This document shows, in pieces, positions 1-8,219 of a stretch of DNA of 64,000 nt. Numbering within the stretch: position 1 is the first letter of the stretch; each line of letters starts with the position of its first letter. The notes beneath the pieces are model-generated. The model had not been told where the DNA came from, did no database searches, and worked only from the letters and a program-made list of their open reading frames with translations. The position numbers were made by a program, and so were the translations under genes. The DNA lies in the NCBI RefSeq assembly GCF_014695575.1, contig NZ_JACJOO010000040.1, forward strand, positions 21,706-85,705, in the 5' to 3' direction. Source of the stretch: Leptolyngbya sp. FACHB-8 (GTDB taxonomy: Bacteria; Cyanobacteriota; Cyanobacteriia; Elainellales; Elainellaceae).

Positions 1-510
1 GGGCAAAGTCGGGGTGGCCGCATTCTCGCCTGGGTATCGCTCTTGCTGACCCGTTCCCTTCTGCTGATTGCTCGGGCCATCCCTGCACCGATTTGGGCAC
101 TGGTCGCGCTTTTTGTCTTGTTTCCGGGCATGTTGCCAGGGGCGATCGCCCTCAGCATCCACAATCTTGGAATTTTGGGTCGCTTGATGGCGGAGGTCAA
201 TGAAAACCTGGACCAGCGACCTCTGATAGCACTAAAGTCGTTAGGTGCTCCGGGGCCACTGGTGTTTCTCTATGGCGTATTGCCACTGACGTTTACCCGG
301 TTTTTAGCCTACACCCTCTACCGCTGGGAAGTGTGTATGCGAGAAACTGTGATTGTCGGGCTCGTAGGAGCGGGTGGTCTGGGTCGCCTATTGACAGAAC
401 AGCTCACCAGTTTTGATTACCGTAGTGTGATAGTGACCCTGGGATGCTTTGTGGTGCTGACCTTTGTCGTGGATTGGGTCAGCGGCACGGCACGGCGATC
501 GCTACGCTAA
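1..510 (+). CDS. phnE: Phosphonate-type ABC transporter permease, C-terminal part (PhnE-like)
   Basis: The frame is open from the first base, so the gene starts before the window; about 169 C-terminal residues are visible. This is an inner-membrane permease with several hydrophobic helices. The loop ALKSLGAPG is the EAA-type contact with the ATPase, and the ending RETVIVGLVGAGGLGRLL is typical of PhnE permeases for phosphonate, phosphite or phosphate-ester uptake. The substrate cannot be read from this fragment. Its ATPase and binding-protein genes would be expected upstream, outside the window. It converges on fraE across a symmetric hairpin. Confidence 0.82.
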   Translation, partial: GQSRGGRILAWVSLLLTRSLLLIARAIPAPIWALVALFVLFPGMLPGAIALSIHNLGILGRLMAEVNENLDQRPLIALKSLGAPGPLVFLYGVLPLTFTRFLAYTLYRWEVCMRETVIVGLVGAGGLGRLLTEQLTSFDYRSVIVTLGCFVVLTFVVDWVSGTARRSLR

Positions 511-522
511 TGGGTGTAAAAA

Positions 523-565
523 AGTGACGAGAGAGTAGGCGTTTCATCCCCACTCTCTCGTCACT
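523..565. terminator. Bidirectional hairpin between convergent genes
   Basis: A 14-bp perfect stem (AGTGACGAGAGAGT and its complement) with a 15-nt loop lies between the stop codons of the convergent phnE-like and fraE genes. A run of A precedes it, giving a T-run on the minus strand, so it can end fraE transcription and probably serves both directions. Confidence 0.65.
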
Positions 566-586
566 CCAATGGTTGTAGCGATCAAT

Positions 587-1366
587 TTAGAATTGGCGAC
601 GCGAGAAGATCAAAGTGGCGATCGTTAATACCAACCCAATGTAAACCACGGCATAAAATGCACTGCTCAGCAGTTGCAGGGGTTCGGGTATTAACTCTAA
701 ACCATATACAGCCTGATTTTTTAGATTGAGACGGGCCAGGTCAGGTAGGAGCAAATAAAAAATTTCGGTCGTGCGCTGAAAGCCAGGGTTTTCGCTAAGA
801 GCACCCAGCTTCAGCAAATCACGGCTGGACTGGCCCATGAGATACACCCCGAAGGTCAGGAGCGTCGCCAGTAGAGGACTGGTAAAAACCCCAAATAGAA
901 TAGCGACTGCTGTAATCAGCGACAGTTCCAAAAACTGGAAAACGGCTGTAACTAGAATGCTGCTCAAGGGAAAGGGTGTTTGGTAAACCGTGAGTACCAG
1001 CAGGTAAATTGCAGTCATTGCTGCCACCAGAACGGCCAGTACTGCCGATAACCCAATATGCTTACCAACGATAAATTCCAGTCGGCTGACGGGCTTGGCA
1101 ATCAACACATAAACAGTGCGCTTGTCGATCTCCTTGTTCACCAAACCTGTGCCAATAAAGGTGGCAATGATCAGCCCCAGCAGGCTGATAGCTCCCAGGC
1201 CTACATCCAACAAAATCTTACTTTCAGCGCTGGCTGCCACATCTGGCAGTAGGCGACCAATGGCGAAAAGGGCGATCGCATACACCCCAATCAGATACAG
1301 AATGCGATCGCGAATCACTTCCCGGAACACATTGGTAGCAATGACCAATACACGACCCAAACTCAC
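587..1366 (-). CDS. fraE: ABC-2 type permease, FraE-like
   Basis: A membrane protein of about 259 residues with six or so hydrophobic segments, of the ABC-2 permease type. It is the last gene of a fraC-fraD-fraE set, the order known from Anabaena, where FraE is needed for filament integrity and heterocyst function. I start it at the GTG whose bases overlap the fraD stop (GTGA). An AGGAGG ribosome site lies 5 nt upstream, and a longer in-frame start inside fraD lacks such support. No ATPase gene is adjacent, so its ATP-hydrolysing partner is encoded elsewhere. The name rests on gene order and topology. Confidence 0.72.
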   Translation of the reverse strand: MSLGRVLVIATNVFREVIRDRILYLIGVYAIALFAIGRLLPDVAASAESKILLDVGLGAISLLGLIIATFIGTGLVNKEIDKRTVYVLIAKPVSRLEFIVGKHIGLSAVLAVLVAAMTAIYLLVLTVYQTPFPLSSILVTAVFQFLELSLITAVAILFGVFTSPLLATLLTFGVYLMGQSSRDLLKLGALSENPGFQRTTEIFYLLLPDLARLNLKNQAVYGLELIPEPLQLLSSAFYAVVYIGLVLTIATLIFSRRQF

Positions 1367-2388
1367 CCCAAACCTCCTGTTGCTGTCGTTTCGGGCACTA
1401 ACCACTTCTTCTCACTGACTCCAGGCGCACACTGTACTTCCGTCACAGGTTCGGAGCCACTCCCTCCTGGTTGAAGCAGGACAGGATTGTTGACTTGCCG
1501 TACCCAACAAGTCTTTTCAAGGTAATATCCCCCCAATCGGGAACTTGGGCCTAACCACCGTGCTCGCAGTAATAAGGTGTACTCATCGGGCCGGGTTTGC
1601 GGAGGCACCAGAGCCTGAAAGTTCCAGAATTGACCTTCGCCTGCGGCTTGTAGTCTGTTAAGCGCCTGTTGTTGCAAGTCAACAATACGTTGATCTCGCT
1701 CAAACAGCCAGCGCTCGGCATCGCGCCAGGGGCGGCCATCCAGTTGTTGCTCCACGGAAGTGGCAACGGTTCCCAGAAGAAGGGTACCCTGTTCGTCCTC
1801 CGCTGGTAACTCATCGGATATGGATACGACAAATCCACTATTGCTGAAGTCATCCGCTAGCAGGCTGGGGTAGGCCGTCAGCCAATCTTGCACCAGGAAG
1901 TGAAAACGAAACCAGCAGCTCATAACCAGACTCACCAGCAGCAGCACCAACATATCCTGCCGGGTAATTGGGTCAGGCAGCGTGAAGGTGAGCCGGGGGA
2001 AAAATCGGGGGACGATGGCGATCGCCGCTGACACGACAGGCCAGAGCGTTACAGCCAGGGGAAACGGGTCTGCGCCCTCCCGCCAAAATAGTAGGGTACA
2101 GGCCAATGCCCCCGTAAACCAGGGGCCAGGCCGAAACATCCAACCAAAAAAGTTCAGTTTGATTCCCCAGGAGGCCCACCCTACTCCAATGGTGAGGAAC
2201 AACCAGCCCAACCATGACAGAATTTCCTCGACGACTTCGGTCACGGTGAGGATAGACAACAGCCAGGCAAATACGCTCAGCCAGATGAGCGTTTGCCAGG
2301 AGTAGGCCTGGGGTGGTTTGAGCTGTTTCCAAAGGGCTTCAAAGGCTGCGCGAAGTTCTTTCACAGGTGGTTCACCGGAAATAACCAA
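1363..2388 (-). CDS. fraD: Septal filament-integrity protein FraD-like (DUF5357)
   Basis: A 341-residue protein with about five N-terminal hydrophobic helices (roughly residues 30-165), followed by a hydrophilic region with a coiled-coil stretch (ERDQRIVDLQQQALNRLQAA) and a C-terminal globular part. Length and layout match FraD, a septal-junction component of filamentous cyanobacteria. The first start is TTG, overlapping the end of fraC by 17 bases; a GTG at 2364 is an alternative without overlap, and neither has a clear Shine-Dalgarno site. It is translationally coupled to fraE through a GTGA overlap. Confidence 0.75.
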   Translation of the reverse strand: MVISGEPPVKELRAAFEALWKQLKPPQAYSWQTLIWLSVFAWLLSILTVTEVVEEILSWLGWLFLTIGVGWASWGIKLNFFGWMFRPGPWFTGALACTLLFWREGADPFPLAVTLWPVVSAAIAIVPRFFPRLTFTLPDPITRQDMLVLLLVSLVMSCWFRFHFLVQDWLTAYPSLLADDFSNSGFVVSISDELPAEDEQGTLLLGTVATSVEQQLDGRPWRDAERWLFERDQRIVDLQQQALNRLQAAGEGQFWNFQALVPPQTRPDEYTLLLRARWLGPSSRLGGYYLEKTCWVRQVNNPVLLQPGGSGSEPVTEVQCAPGVSEKKWLVPETTATGGLG

Positions 2389-2944
2389 AACCGGAGAATT
2401 GAGGATTCAACAGGAGATACCGGGTAAACAAAATAACGGTTATAGCGGAGTAGCTACAGGCATTAGCGGTGAGCATTGCCCGAGCCTGGTTGTTGCTGTC
2501 GACCCAGCCCCCGCTTCCACGTCGAAACCGTCTTCCCAAGCGGCGTTCACTCATTCGTTTTTGCAGTTGCGCTTCCCACTCCTGCTGGGTGAGTAACAAC
2601 TGCTCCAATTGCGTAAAGCCAAAGGTTTTCATGACAAAACTGGCAAAAAAGGTCAAAAATCCTACCAGAATGCCCCAGAAAGCAGTTTCCCGCGTCCATC
2701 GATTAAACAAAATAAACTCGATTAGCTCGTTCCGCAAAAATTGGGGTAGCACCGCCTCCACGGCAAAAAAGATAAACCAACCGACCACCGTCGTGGTCAA
2801 ATTTAGAATGGTGGCATACAACATGGCCTTACGGGGAATCATCGCCAACTCCCGCTTCAGTACAACCCCTTCGATGGCGATCGCCAGCAGCAAGAACATG
2901 AACTGAAAGGCGATCATCCGCAGGGCCAAAACCGGAAAAACCAT
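2372..2944 (-). CDS. fraC: Filament integrity protein FraC
   Basis: A 190-residue protein with a hydrophobic N-terminal helix, two more membrane segments (about residues 45-70 and 88-108), a basic cytoplasmic stretch (QKRMSERRLGRRFRR) and a final hydrophobic segment. The opening MVFPVLALRMIAFQF and the overall layout are those of FraC, which sits at cell-cell septa with FraD and is needed for long filaments and intercellular exchange. The ATG has GGGGAG just upstream. It is the first gene of the fraCDE operon and a main reason to call the host filamentous. Confidence 0.85.
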   Translation of the reverse strand: MVFPVLALRMIAFQFMFLLLAIAIEGVVLKRELAMIPRKAMLYATILNLTTTVVGWFIFFAVEAVLPQFLRNELIEFILFNRWTRETAFWGILVGFLTFFASFVMKTFGFTQLEQLLLTQQEWEAQLQKRMSERRLGRRFRRGSGGWVDSNNQARAMLTANACSYSAITVILFTRYLLLNPQFSGFGYFR

Positions 2945-3402
2945 AGCTCCCCAAATTCCGTTCTGACTTCCAACTTATCTCAAATCCAGTGAAAGAATTT
3001 GCAGGCTAGTATTCAGGGGCTTAAGTTTGCCTATATTTGGGTGGTGTAGGATACGAAGCACTTCAACATCACCAGATATAAGTTGGATGTTCATGGTGCA
3101 GTACTAGAGCCACTTGGGTAGGGGCATTCTATGGAAAAGCGCTACCGTAAGGGCTCTAGCCAACCAGGGATTGTTTCTTAGCCTCCAGCTCAAGAAGTGA
3201 GCCTAGCTACTATTTGTGGTGCATTTATAGAGTGAATCTCCACAGATAACCCCACTAATGGTGTTGACCCCTTATCCTCTTGGCGGCATAATGAGCGGGC
3301 AGGCGTTACTTGCTCATGCATCAGGGTCATTGAATTGGGCCTCCCCAGGACCTTTCAAAAATACTCTCAACCCACCGTCGCCTTTGATAGGATCAATGCC
3401 TC
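2945..3402. other. Intergenic region, divergent promoters expected
   Basis: This 458-bp gap separates the divergent fraC and cobalamin adenosyltransferase-like genes and must hold both promoters. I looked for a cobalamin riboswitch core and did not find one. There is no convincing ORF, and no long palindrome of the kind seen in most other gaps. Confidence 0.5.
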
Positions 3403-4554
3403 ATGAATCATCTTAGAACCATGACCAGAAACGGCATCGGCATTCGCACCGCACAGAATATGTCGGAGCGTTTAGAAGGGCAGATCCATGTTTATGATGG
3501 GGCCGGGAAGGGGAAGTCTCAGGCGGCTCTGGGTGTCGTTTTGCGTTCCATTGGTCTTGGGATTAAGAGCTCCAGTCAGACACGGGTTCTCCTGTTGAGG
3601 TTTCTCAAAGGACCTGGCCGTACTTATGACGAAGATGCCGCCATTGAAGCGCTTCAGCAGGGGTTTCCCCACCTCATCGATCAGGTACGCACCGGGCGCG
3701 GCGAGTTTTTTGGCCCCGATGATATTACTCGATTCGATCGCCTGGAGGCCCAGCGAGGTTGGGATGTAGCGAAAGGGGCGATCGCCTCTGACCTTTACTC
3801 CGTTGTAGTGCTCGATGAAATTAACCCCGTCCTCGATCTGGGGTTGCTGCCGGTTGATGAAGTCGTTAAGACCCTCAAGAATAAGTCGCCAGAACTGGAA
3901 GTGATTGCAACCGGTCGGGGTGCCCCAGCCGCTTTACTGGAAATCGCGGATCTGCACTCTGAGATGAAACCTCACTTCCATCCGACCGCTGCCAAAAACG
4001 GTATTGAGGGAATTGAAATTTACACAGGGGCCGGCAAGGGTAAGTCTACCAGTGCCTTGGGGAAAGCACTCCAGGCTATTGGTAAGGGGATTAGCCAGGA
4101 CAAGTCGCACCGGGTGCTGATTATGCAATGGCTGAAGGGAGGAAGCGGGTACACCGAGGACGCTGCAATCTCCGCTCTGCAACAAAGCTATCCCAATCTG
4201 GTCGATCATTTGCGCTGTGGTCGAGATGCTATTGTCTGGCGCGGCCAGCAGCAAGAGCTGGATTACGTAGAAGCCGAGCGGGGCTGGGAAATTGCGCGAG
4301 CTGCGATCGCCTCTGGCCTCTACAAAACCATTATGCTGGACGAGCTCAACCCGACGGTTGATCTAGAACTGCTACCCCAGGAGCCCATCGTACAGGCGCT
4401 CCTACGCAAACCCCGTGACACCGAAATTATTATCACAGGCCGCTGCAAAAACACCCCAGCCTACTTTGACCTAGCCAGTATTCACTCTGAGGTCTTCTGC
4501 CACAAACACTATGCAGAGAAAGGTGTTGATCTAAAGCGTGGTGTCGATTTCTAA
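3403..4554 (+). CDS. Tandem-domain cob(I)alamin adenosyltransferase-like P-loop protein (CobA/CobO family)
   Basis: A 383-residue protein built from two copies of the CobA/CobO/BtuR fold. Each begins with a P-loop GAGKGKS, at residues 33-39 and 209-215. Parallel motifs follow in both halves: ALG..L..IG.G, RVLL/RVLIMQWLKG, a conserved VEAERGWEIA/LEAQRGWDVA helix, and LDEINPVLDLGLLP/LDELNPTVDLELLP. Family enzymes (about 200 residues) put the adenosyl group on cobalamin precursors using ATP. Both P-loops are intact here, so both halves may bind nucleotide. Methionines at 3421 and 3460 are alternative starts. Activity on corrinoids is inferred from the family. Confidence 0.78.
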   Translation: MNHLRTMTRNGIGIRTAQNMSERLEGQIHVYDGAGKGKSQAALGVVLRSIGLGIKSSSQTRVLLLRFLKGPGRTYDEDAAIEALQQGFPHLIDQVRTGRGEFFGPDDITRFDRLEAQRGWDVAKGAIASDLYSVVVLDEINPVLDLGLLPVDEVVKTLKNKSPELEVIATGRGAPAALLEIADLHSEMKPHFHPTAAKNGIEGIEIYTGAGKGKSTSALGKALQAIGKGISQDKSHRVLIMQWLKGGSGYTEDAAISALQQSYPNLVDHLRCGRDAIVWRGQQQELDYVEAERGWEIARAAIASGLYKTIMLDELNPTVDLELLPQEPIVQALLRKPRDTEIIITGRCKNTPAYFDLASIHSEVFCHKHYAEKGVDLKRGVDF

Positions 4555-4576
4555 CGCAGCTCCAATGCTCTAAAAG

Positions 4577-4632
4577 CCAAAACTCTTATTTTGTCGTTAC
4601 CTGGTAACAACGGAATAGGAGTTTTGGTTTTT
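4577..4632 (+). terminator. Stem-loop terminator after the adenosyltransferase-like gene
   Basis: CCAAAACTCTTATT pairs with AATAGGAGTTTTGG around an inner GTTACC/GGTAAC stem, and a short T-rich tract follows. It lies 23 nt after the stop codon. Confidence 0.6.
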
Positions 4633-4640
4633 AGAATTAG

Positions 4641-4803
4641 GACTTACGCATTCATGTTGTGTGTACTCTGCAACTACACATAAGGAGGTTTATGCATAAG
4701 AATTTACCCAGAATGTTGGTGCTTTGCCCGCTTCGCGGGCAAAGCACCAACATTCTGGGGGTAATTTCATTACTGGAAATCTCCTAACGTGAATGTGTAA
4801 GTC
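4641..4803. repeat. Family B nested palindromic repeat, copy B1
   Basis: A 163-bp element with 18-nt outer inverted ends (GACTTACGCATTCATGTT against AACGTGAATGTGTAAGTC), an inner AGGAG...CTCCT pair, and a perfect central hairpin whose arms read CCAGAATGTTGGTG... with tip CCCGC-TTC-GCGGG. Its core recurs at 43.5 kb and its inner ends at 53.5 kb. Together with the E1 hairpin it fills the gap before crcB. Confidence 0.75.
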
Positions 4804-4826
4804 TTGAGGATATTGGCATTTGATCC

Positions 4827-4884
4827 GGACAGTTTACTTTTGAAAAGTCGTGTGGATCACGACTTTTCAAAAGTAAACTGTCCT
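4827..4884. repeat. Family E hairpin, copy E1
   Basis: A perfect inverted repeat of about 26 bp per arm (GGACAGTTTACTTTTGAAAA...) with a 5-6 nt loop. The inner TTTTGAAAAG..CTTTTCAAAA part is shared with hairpins at 14447, 35148 and 44570. Confidence 0.7.
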
Positions 4885-4949
4885 GCTTCTAATCACGCAA
4901 CGCTATAGGGCACAATCTGAGATTAAAGATAATTAACTGGTGCACAACC

Positions 4950-5345
4950 ATGGGAGAAACAGGGATTCGAGCCGCGATCGCTATTAGCTTGGGGGCGATC
5001 GCGGGTGCTCTGAGCCGCTACTACTTCACTCTATTGTTCAAATCTCTGCTGGATGCGCCGTTTCCCTACGGTACGTTCTTGATTAACCTGACTGGATGTG
5101 TAGGAATTGGTTTTTTAAGTGTTTGGTTGGGCGATCGCATTCCATCTCTTGCACCAGAGCTCAAGTTATTACTAATTACTGGATTTCTTGGGTCTTACAC
5201 GACTTTTTCGACCTATGGTTTAGAGTCTCTTTCTCTATTTCTACAATCCCGCCTTTGGATAGGGCTAGCCTATTGGTTGGGGAGTGCAATATTAGCGCTT
5301 CCTTGTGTGTATTTAGGGACGGTTTTAGCCAAGATGAAACTCTAA
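4950..5345 (+). CDS. crcB: Fluoride ion exporter CrcB (Fluc)
   Basis: A 131-residue protein with four membrane helices. Fluc signatures are present: GAIAGALSRYY, GTFLINLTGCVGIG and TGFLGSYTTFSTYG, which include the conserved Asn and the TTFSTY pore residues. Such proteins form dual-topology dimers in the inner membrane that let fluoride leave the cell. A single gene is present here rather than the crcB pair seen in some bacteria. I found no fluoride riboswitch upstream; the upstream gap is filled by repeats B1 and E1. Confidence 0.92.
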   Translation: MGETGIRAAIAISLGAIAGALSRYYFTLLFKSLLDAPFPYGTFLINLTGCVGIGFLSVWLGDRIPSLAPELKLLLITGFLGSYTTFSTYGLESLSLFLQSRLWIGLAYWLGSAILALPCVYLGTVLAKMKL

Positions 5346-5409
5346 TGTCGGGCCGGCTTGCAGGCCCATAGTTGTACTTTGTATCTCTTTCCAATATTTT
5401 TTGAGTAAT

Positions 5410-5979
5410 CTAAATCCCCTGGGTCGTTAGGTGCTCGAAAAGAATTTTGGCACCAATTCCAATCAGGACTAAACCCCCAACAATTTCGATCCTACGACCT
5501 AGAAAATTACCGAATCGATGCCCAATAAAAACCGCAACCAGGGATAGCAGAAACGTAATGCATCCGATGATGCTGGTAGATTTTGAGATGTCAGTTTGCA
5601 ATGCCCCAAAGCTAATGCCCACAGCCAGAGCATCAATGCTTGTAGCAAAGGCCAGTACCATCAATGTGTGATTATTAGTCGGATCAAACCGCTCGCAACC
5701 GTCCTCTTCATTGATCGCCTCATAAATCATCTTGCCGCCGATGCCACTTAACAACGCAAAGACAATCCAGTGATCGATATTCTCGACCAGTGACTGGACA
5801 CCCAGCGATATGAACCAACCCAGCAGAGTCATCAGTGCCTGAAATCCACCGAAAAAGAGCGCGATTTTCAGAGCTTTATTGAGCTTGAGATGTTTGATGA
5901 GAAGCCCGCTACAAAGGGCAACGGCGACTGCATCCGCAGAGACGCCTACCGCTATCAATGAATCGGTTGCAATCGTCAT
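5410..5979 (-). CDS. mntP: Manganese efflux pump MntP
   Basis: A 189-residue membrane protein with six helices. It carries the MntP motifs: an N-terminal SADAVAVALCSG helix with an acidic residue, GGFQALMTLLGW, and the internal repeat LAFATSIDALAVGISFG, then GLVLIGIGAKILFEHL. The family exports Mn2+ across the inner membrane and protects against manganese excess, relevant in a phototroph with a large Mn demand. The gene converges with crcB, with 64 nt between the stops. No yybP-ykoY riboswitch could be recognised upstream. Confidence 0.9.
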   Translation of the reverse strand: MTIATDSLIAVGVSADAVAVALCSGLLIKHLKLNKALKIALFFGGFQALMTLLGWFISLGVQSLVENIDHWIVFALLSGIGGKMIYEAINEEDGCERFDPTNNHTLMVLAFATSIDALAVGISFGALQTDISKSTSIIGCITFLLSLVAVFIGHRFGNFLGRRIEIVGGLVLIGIGAKILFEHLTTQGI

Positions 5980-6311
5980 AGATACTCGCTAAAAATTCGT
6001 CAATCAGAGAGTCTGAGCGAAGGACCGTGGCTATAAGTAGCAGAGCCGGTGCATTTTTCAATCCCTCTTTTGTTCTATTATCCCCTGATCATTCTGGTTA
6101 TGTTTCAAATCTACAAAACATTAGGCCAAAAAGGCTGTATTGACCGCAGAGTAAGTAATATGGCCTTTCTGATCTGATGGCTAATCATGCCGATCAATAG
6201 ATTGTGGCTGGAGGGATTCACAGCGCTCCTCCGACCACAACTACCTTTAGATTGGAATTGTGACCATCCCTTCGCTATACACTAATGTATTGGCGTTCGA
6301 AACATCCATCC
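5980..6311. other. Divergent intergenic region mntP/dapL
   Basis: This 332-bp gap must hold the promoters of both genes. I see no ORF, no strong palindrome and no recognisable riboswitch in it. Confidence 0.5.
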
Positions 6312-7547
6312 ATGGCAACCATCAACGATAACTACCTCAAACTGAAGGCAGGCTACCTGTTCCCCGAAATTGGCCGACGCGTCAATGCATTTTCCGAAGC
6401 GAACCCGAATGCCAGTATTATTCGCCTGGGCATTGGTGACGTGACTGAGCCGCTGCCCCAGGCTTGCCGCGATGCGATGATTCAAGCGGTCGAAGAGATG
6501 GGCGATCGCGCCCAGTTCAAAGGCTATGGTCCCGAGCAGGGATACCTTTGGCTGCGTGAAAAAATTGCTGCCCACGACTTCCAAGCTCGGGGTTGCGACA
6601 TCGATGCCTCCGAAATCTTCATCTCCGATGGCTCGAAGTGTGACACGGGCAACATCCTCGATATTTTTGGTGACAACAACACCATTGCTGTAACGGATCC
6701 CGTCTATCCCGTTTATGTGGATACCAACGTCATGGCAGGGCACACGGGCCCAGCCAATGATAAAGGTGAGTATGGCGGTCTGGTTTACCTACCTATCTCA
6801 GCAGATAACAACTTTACAGCTGAAATTCCTCAGCAAAAGGTTGATTTAATCTACCTCTGCTTCCCGAACAACCCAACCGGAGCGGTAGCAACCCGTGAAC
6901 ATCTGCAAGCCTGGGTCGAGTATGCCCGTACCCATGGCTCCATCATTTTCTTTGATGCAGCTTACGAAGCTTTCATTTCTGATCCCACCATCCCTCACTC
7001 TATCTATGAGATTGAAGGGGCACGGGAATGCGCGATTGAGTTTCGTTCCTTCTCGAAGAATGCTGGGTTTACTGGAACCCGTTGTGCCCTCACCGTAGTA
7101 CCTAAATCCCTAATGGCGAAGGCCTCAGATGGCTCTGATGTGCAGCTTTGGGCTCTGTGGAACCGCCGCCAATCTACCAAGTTCAATGGTGTATCCTACA
7201 TTGTTCAGCGTGGTGCCGAAGCGGTCTACTCGGAAGCCGGCCAACGGCAGGTCAACACGCTAATCGGCTTCTACATGGAAAATGCCCGCATCATCCGTGA
7301 AAAGCTGACAGCAGCCGGGTTCTCTGTGTATGGTGGCGTCAACGCTCCCTACATCTGGTTGAAGACCCCCCACGGTTTGGGCAGCTGGGACTTCTTTGAT
7401 AAGTTACTTCATACCTGCAACGTGGTCGGCACCCCAGGAGCAGGTTTTGGTGCTGCAGGAGAAGGCTACTTCCGAATTTCTGCCTTCAACAGCCGAGCCA
7501 ACGTCGAAGAGGCGATGAACCGTATCACTGAAAAGTTTGCAGTCTAA
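6312..7547 (+). CDS. dapL: LL-diaminopimelate aminotransferase
   Basis: A 411-residue PLP enzyme that converts tetrahydrodipicolinate directly to LL-diaminopimelate, a precursor of lysine and peptidoglycan, by the route used in cyanobacteria and plants. Visible features: [20 protein letters not shown] at the start, [12 protein letters not shown], the [10 protein letters not shown] loop, [11 protein letters not shown], and [13 protein letters not shown] with the PLP-binding lysine. I use the ATG at 6312 because the family begins MATIN and is 411 residues; an upstream in-frame ATG at 6285 would add nine unrelated residues. A terminator follows directly. Confidence 0.96.
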   Translation: MATINDNYLKLKAGYLFPEIGRRVNAFSEANPNASIIRLGIGDVTEPLPQACRDAMIQAVEEMGDRAQFKGYGPEQGYLWLREKIAAHDFQARGCDIDASEIFISDGSKCDTGNILDIFGDNNTIAVTDPVYPVYVDTNVMAGHTGPANDKGEYGGLVYLPISADNNFTAEIPQQKVDLIYLCFPNNPTGAVATREHLQAWVEYARTHGSIIFFDAAYEAFISDPTIPHSIYEIEGARECAIEFRSFSKNAGFTGTRCALTVVPKSLMAKASDGSDVQLWALWNRRQSTKFNGVSYIVQRGAEAVYSEAGQRQVNTLIGFYMENARIIREKLTAAGFSVYGGVNAPYIWLKTPHGLGSWDFFDKLLHTCNVVGTPGAGFGAAGEGYFRISAFNSRANVEEAMNRITEKFAV

Positions 7548-7560
7548 CGGTAATTCAGCG

Positions 7561-7590
7561 AAAAGGTGGGAGCGTAGCTTCCACCTTTTT
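7561..7590 (+). terminator. Rho-independent terminator of dapL
   Basis: AAAAGGTGG pairs with CCACCTTTTT, with a short loop and a T-run, 14 nt after the dapL stop codon. Confidence 0.85.
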
Positions 7591-7627
7591 CGTAGGCGAT
7601 CGCACACATTTTTACAAAGATATTAAA

Positions 7628-7755
7628 TTAACCTCAATTCGGGATAAGCTCAAAAGCCCATTTTGTAGTGCGTGAAGCGCACTACAAAATGGGCTTTTTC
7701 GAGGGGCGCGCTTTGCGCGCCCCTCGAAAAAGCCCTTAACCCAAACTCAGGTTAA
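7628..7755. repeat. Family A element, copy A1 (two hairpins between 19-21 bp inverted ends)
   Basis: The ends are TTAACCTCAATTCGGGATAAG and, inverted, TTAACCTGAGTTTGGGTTAAG. Inside are two adjacent perfect hairpins, one with arms AGCCCATTTTGTAGTGCG, the other with arms TTTTTCGAGGGGCGCGC. The ends match the other family A copies while the interior differs from A4 and A5. Confidence 0.8.
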
Positions 7756-7816
7756 ATTACAGTAAATCGCCGCTCACCTATACCCTAAGGTAAATGCCGC
7801 ATGCCAATTTAAAAGA

Positions 7817-7858
7817 AGCCCACGATTGTAGGTACAACCGCACTTACAATCGTGGGCT
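7817..7858 (-). terminator. Hairpin terminator of the small minus-strand gene
   Basis: AGCCCACGATTGTA pairs perfectly with its inverted copy. On the minus strand the stem is followed by a T-rich tract, 14 nt after the stop codon of the 80-residue gene. Confidence 0.7.
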
Positions 7859-7872
7859 CTCTTGATTCACGG

Positions 7873-8115
7873 TCAGTTGTTGTCATGCACAGATGGGCTG
7901 TCCAAATACTGCTCATAGAGATTGTGTACTAAATTTTCCAAATTCTCGTCAGGGCAGCAGTCGAACAGGGCATCGAAAATATCGATCAGGCGAGCGGCAG
8001 TTTCTCCAAGGGTGGGGCTGAGGCCCCAAACATCCTGCACCCAATCCTGAGGGCGATCGCTCTCGAAAATCATCCGTTCCAGTAACTGGCGGGCTTCTGT
8101 TTTAGAAATAGCCAT
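7873..8115 (-). CDS. Small acidic protein of unknown function (80 residues)
   Basis: I do not recognise this family. The protein is soluble, acidic and predicted mostly helical (MAISKTEARQLLERMIFESD... LIDIFDALFDCCPDENLENLVHNLYEQYL), with a double cysteine in the middle. I start it at the ATG at 8115, which has GAAGGA 6 nt upstream; a longer reading runs back into a palindrome and is unlikely. It lies downstream of gpsA on the same strand, separated by a long hairpin, and ends in its own terminator. Confidence 0.65.
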   Translation of the reverse strand: MAISKTEARQLLERMIFESDRPQDWVQDVWGLSPTLGETAARLIDIFDALFDCCPDENLENLVHNLYEQYLDSPSVHDNN

Positions 8116-8144
8116 CACAATTCCTTCAATTCCATGGGGCTCAG

Positions 8145-8203
8145 TTTGTCTATGGTAGGAGGAAGTGGGCACTTCACATCCACTTCTCCCTACCATAGAC
8201 AAA
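8145..8203. repeat. Long palindrome between gpsA and the small protein gene
   Basis: Arms TTTGTCTATGGTAGG...GGAAGTGG pair with their inverted copy with one bulge. It lies 16 nt after the gpsA stop and may end or attenuate gpsA transcription before the small gene. Confidence 0.6.
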
Positions 8204-8219
8204 TCTGCACTCAGTTTTA

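Noticed and set aside
2945..3402. A cobalamin riboswitch upstream of the adenosyltransferase-like gene was looked for.
   Set aside because: No GCCACTG-type core or matching stems could be found.
4885..4949. A fluoride riboswitch before crcB was considered.
   Set aside because: The leader is short and lacks the crcB motif stems.
5980..6120. A yybP-ykoY manganese riboswitch upstream of mntP was considered.
   Set aside because: The conserved paired purine-rich segments are absent on the minus strand.
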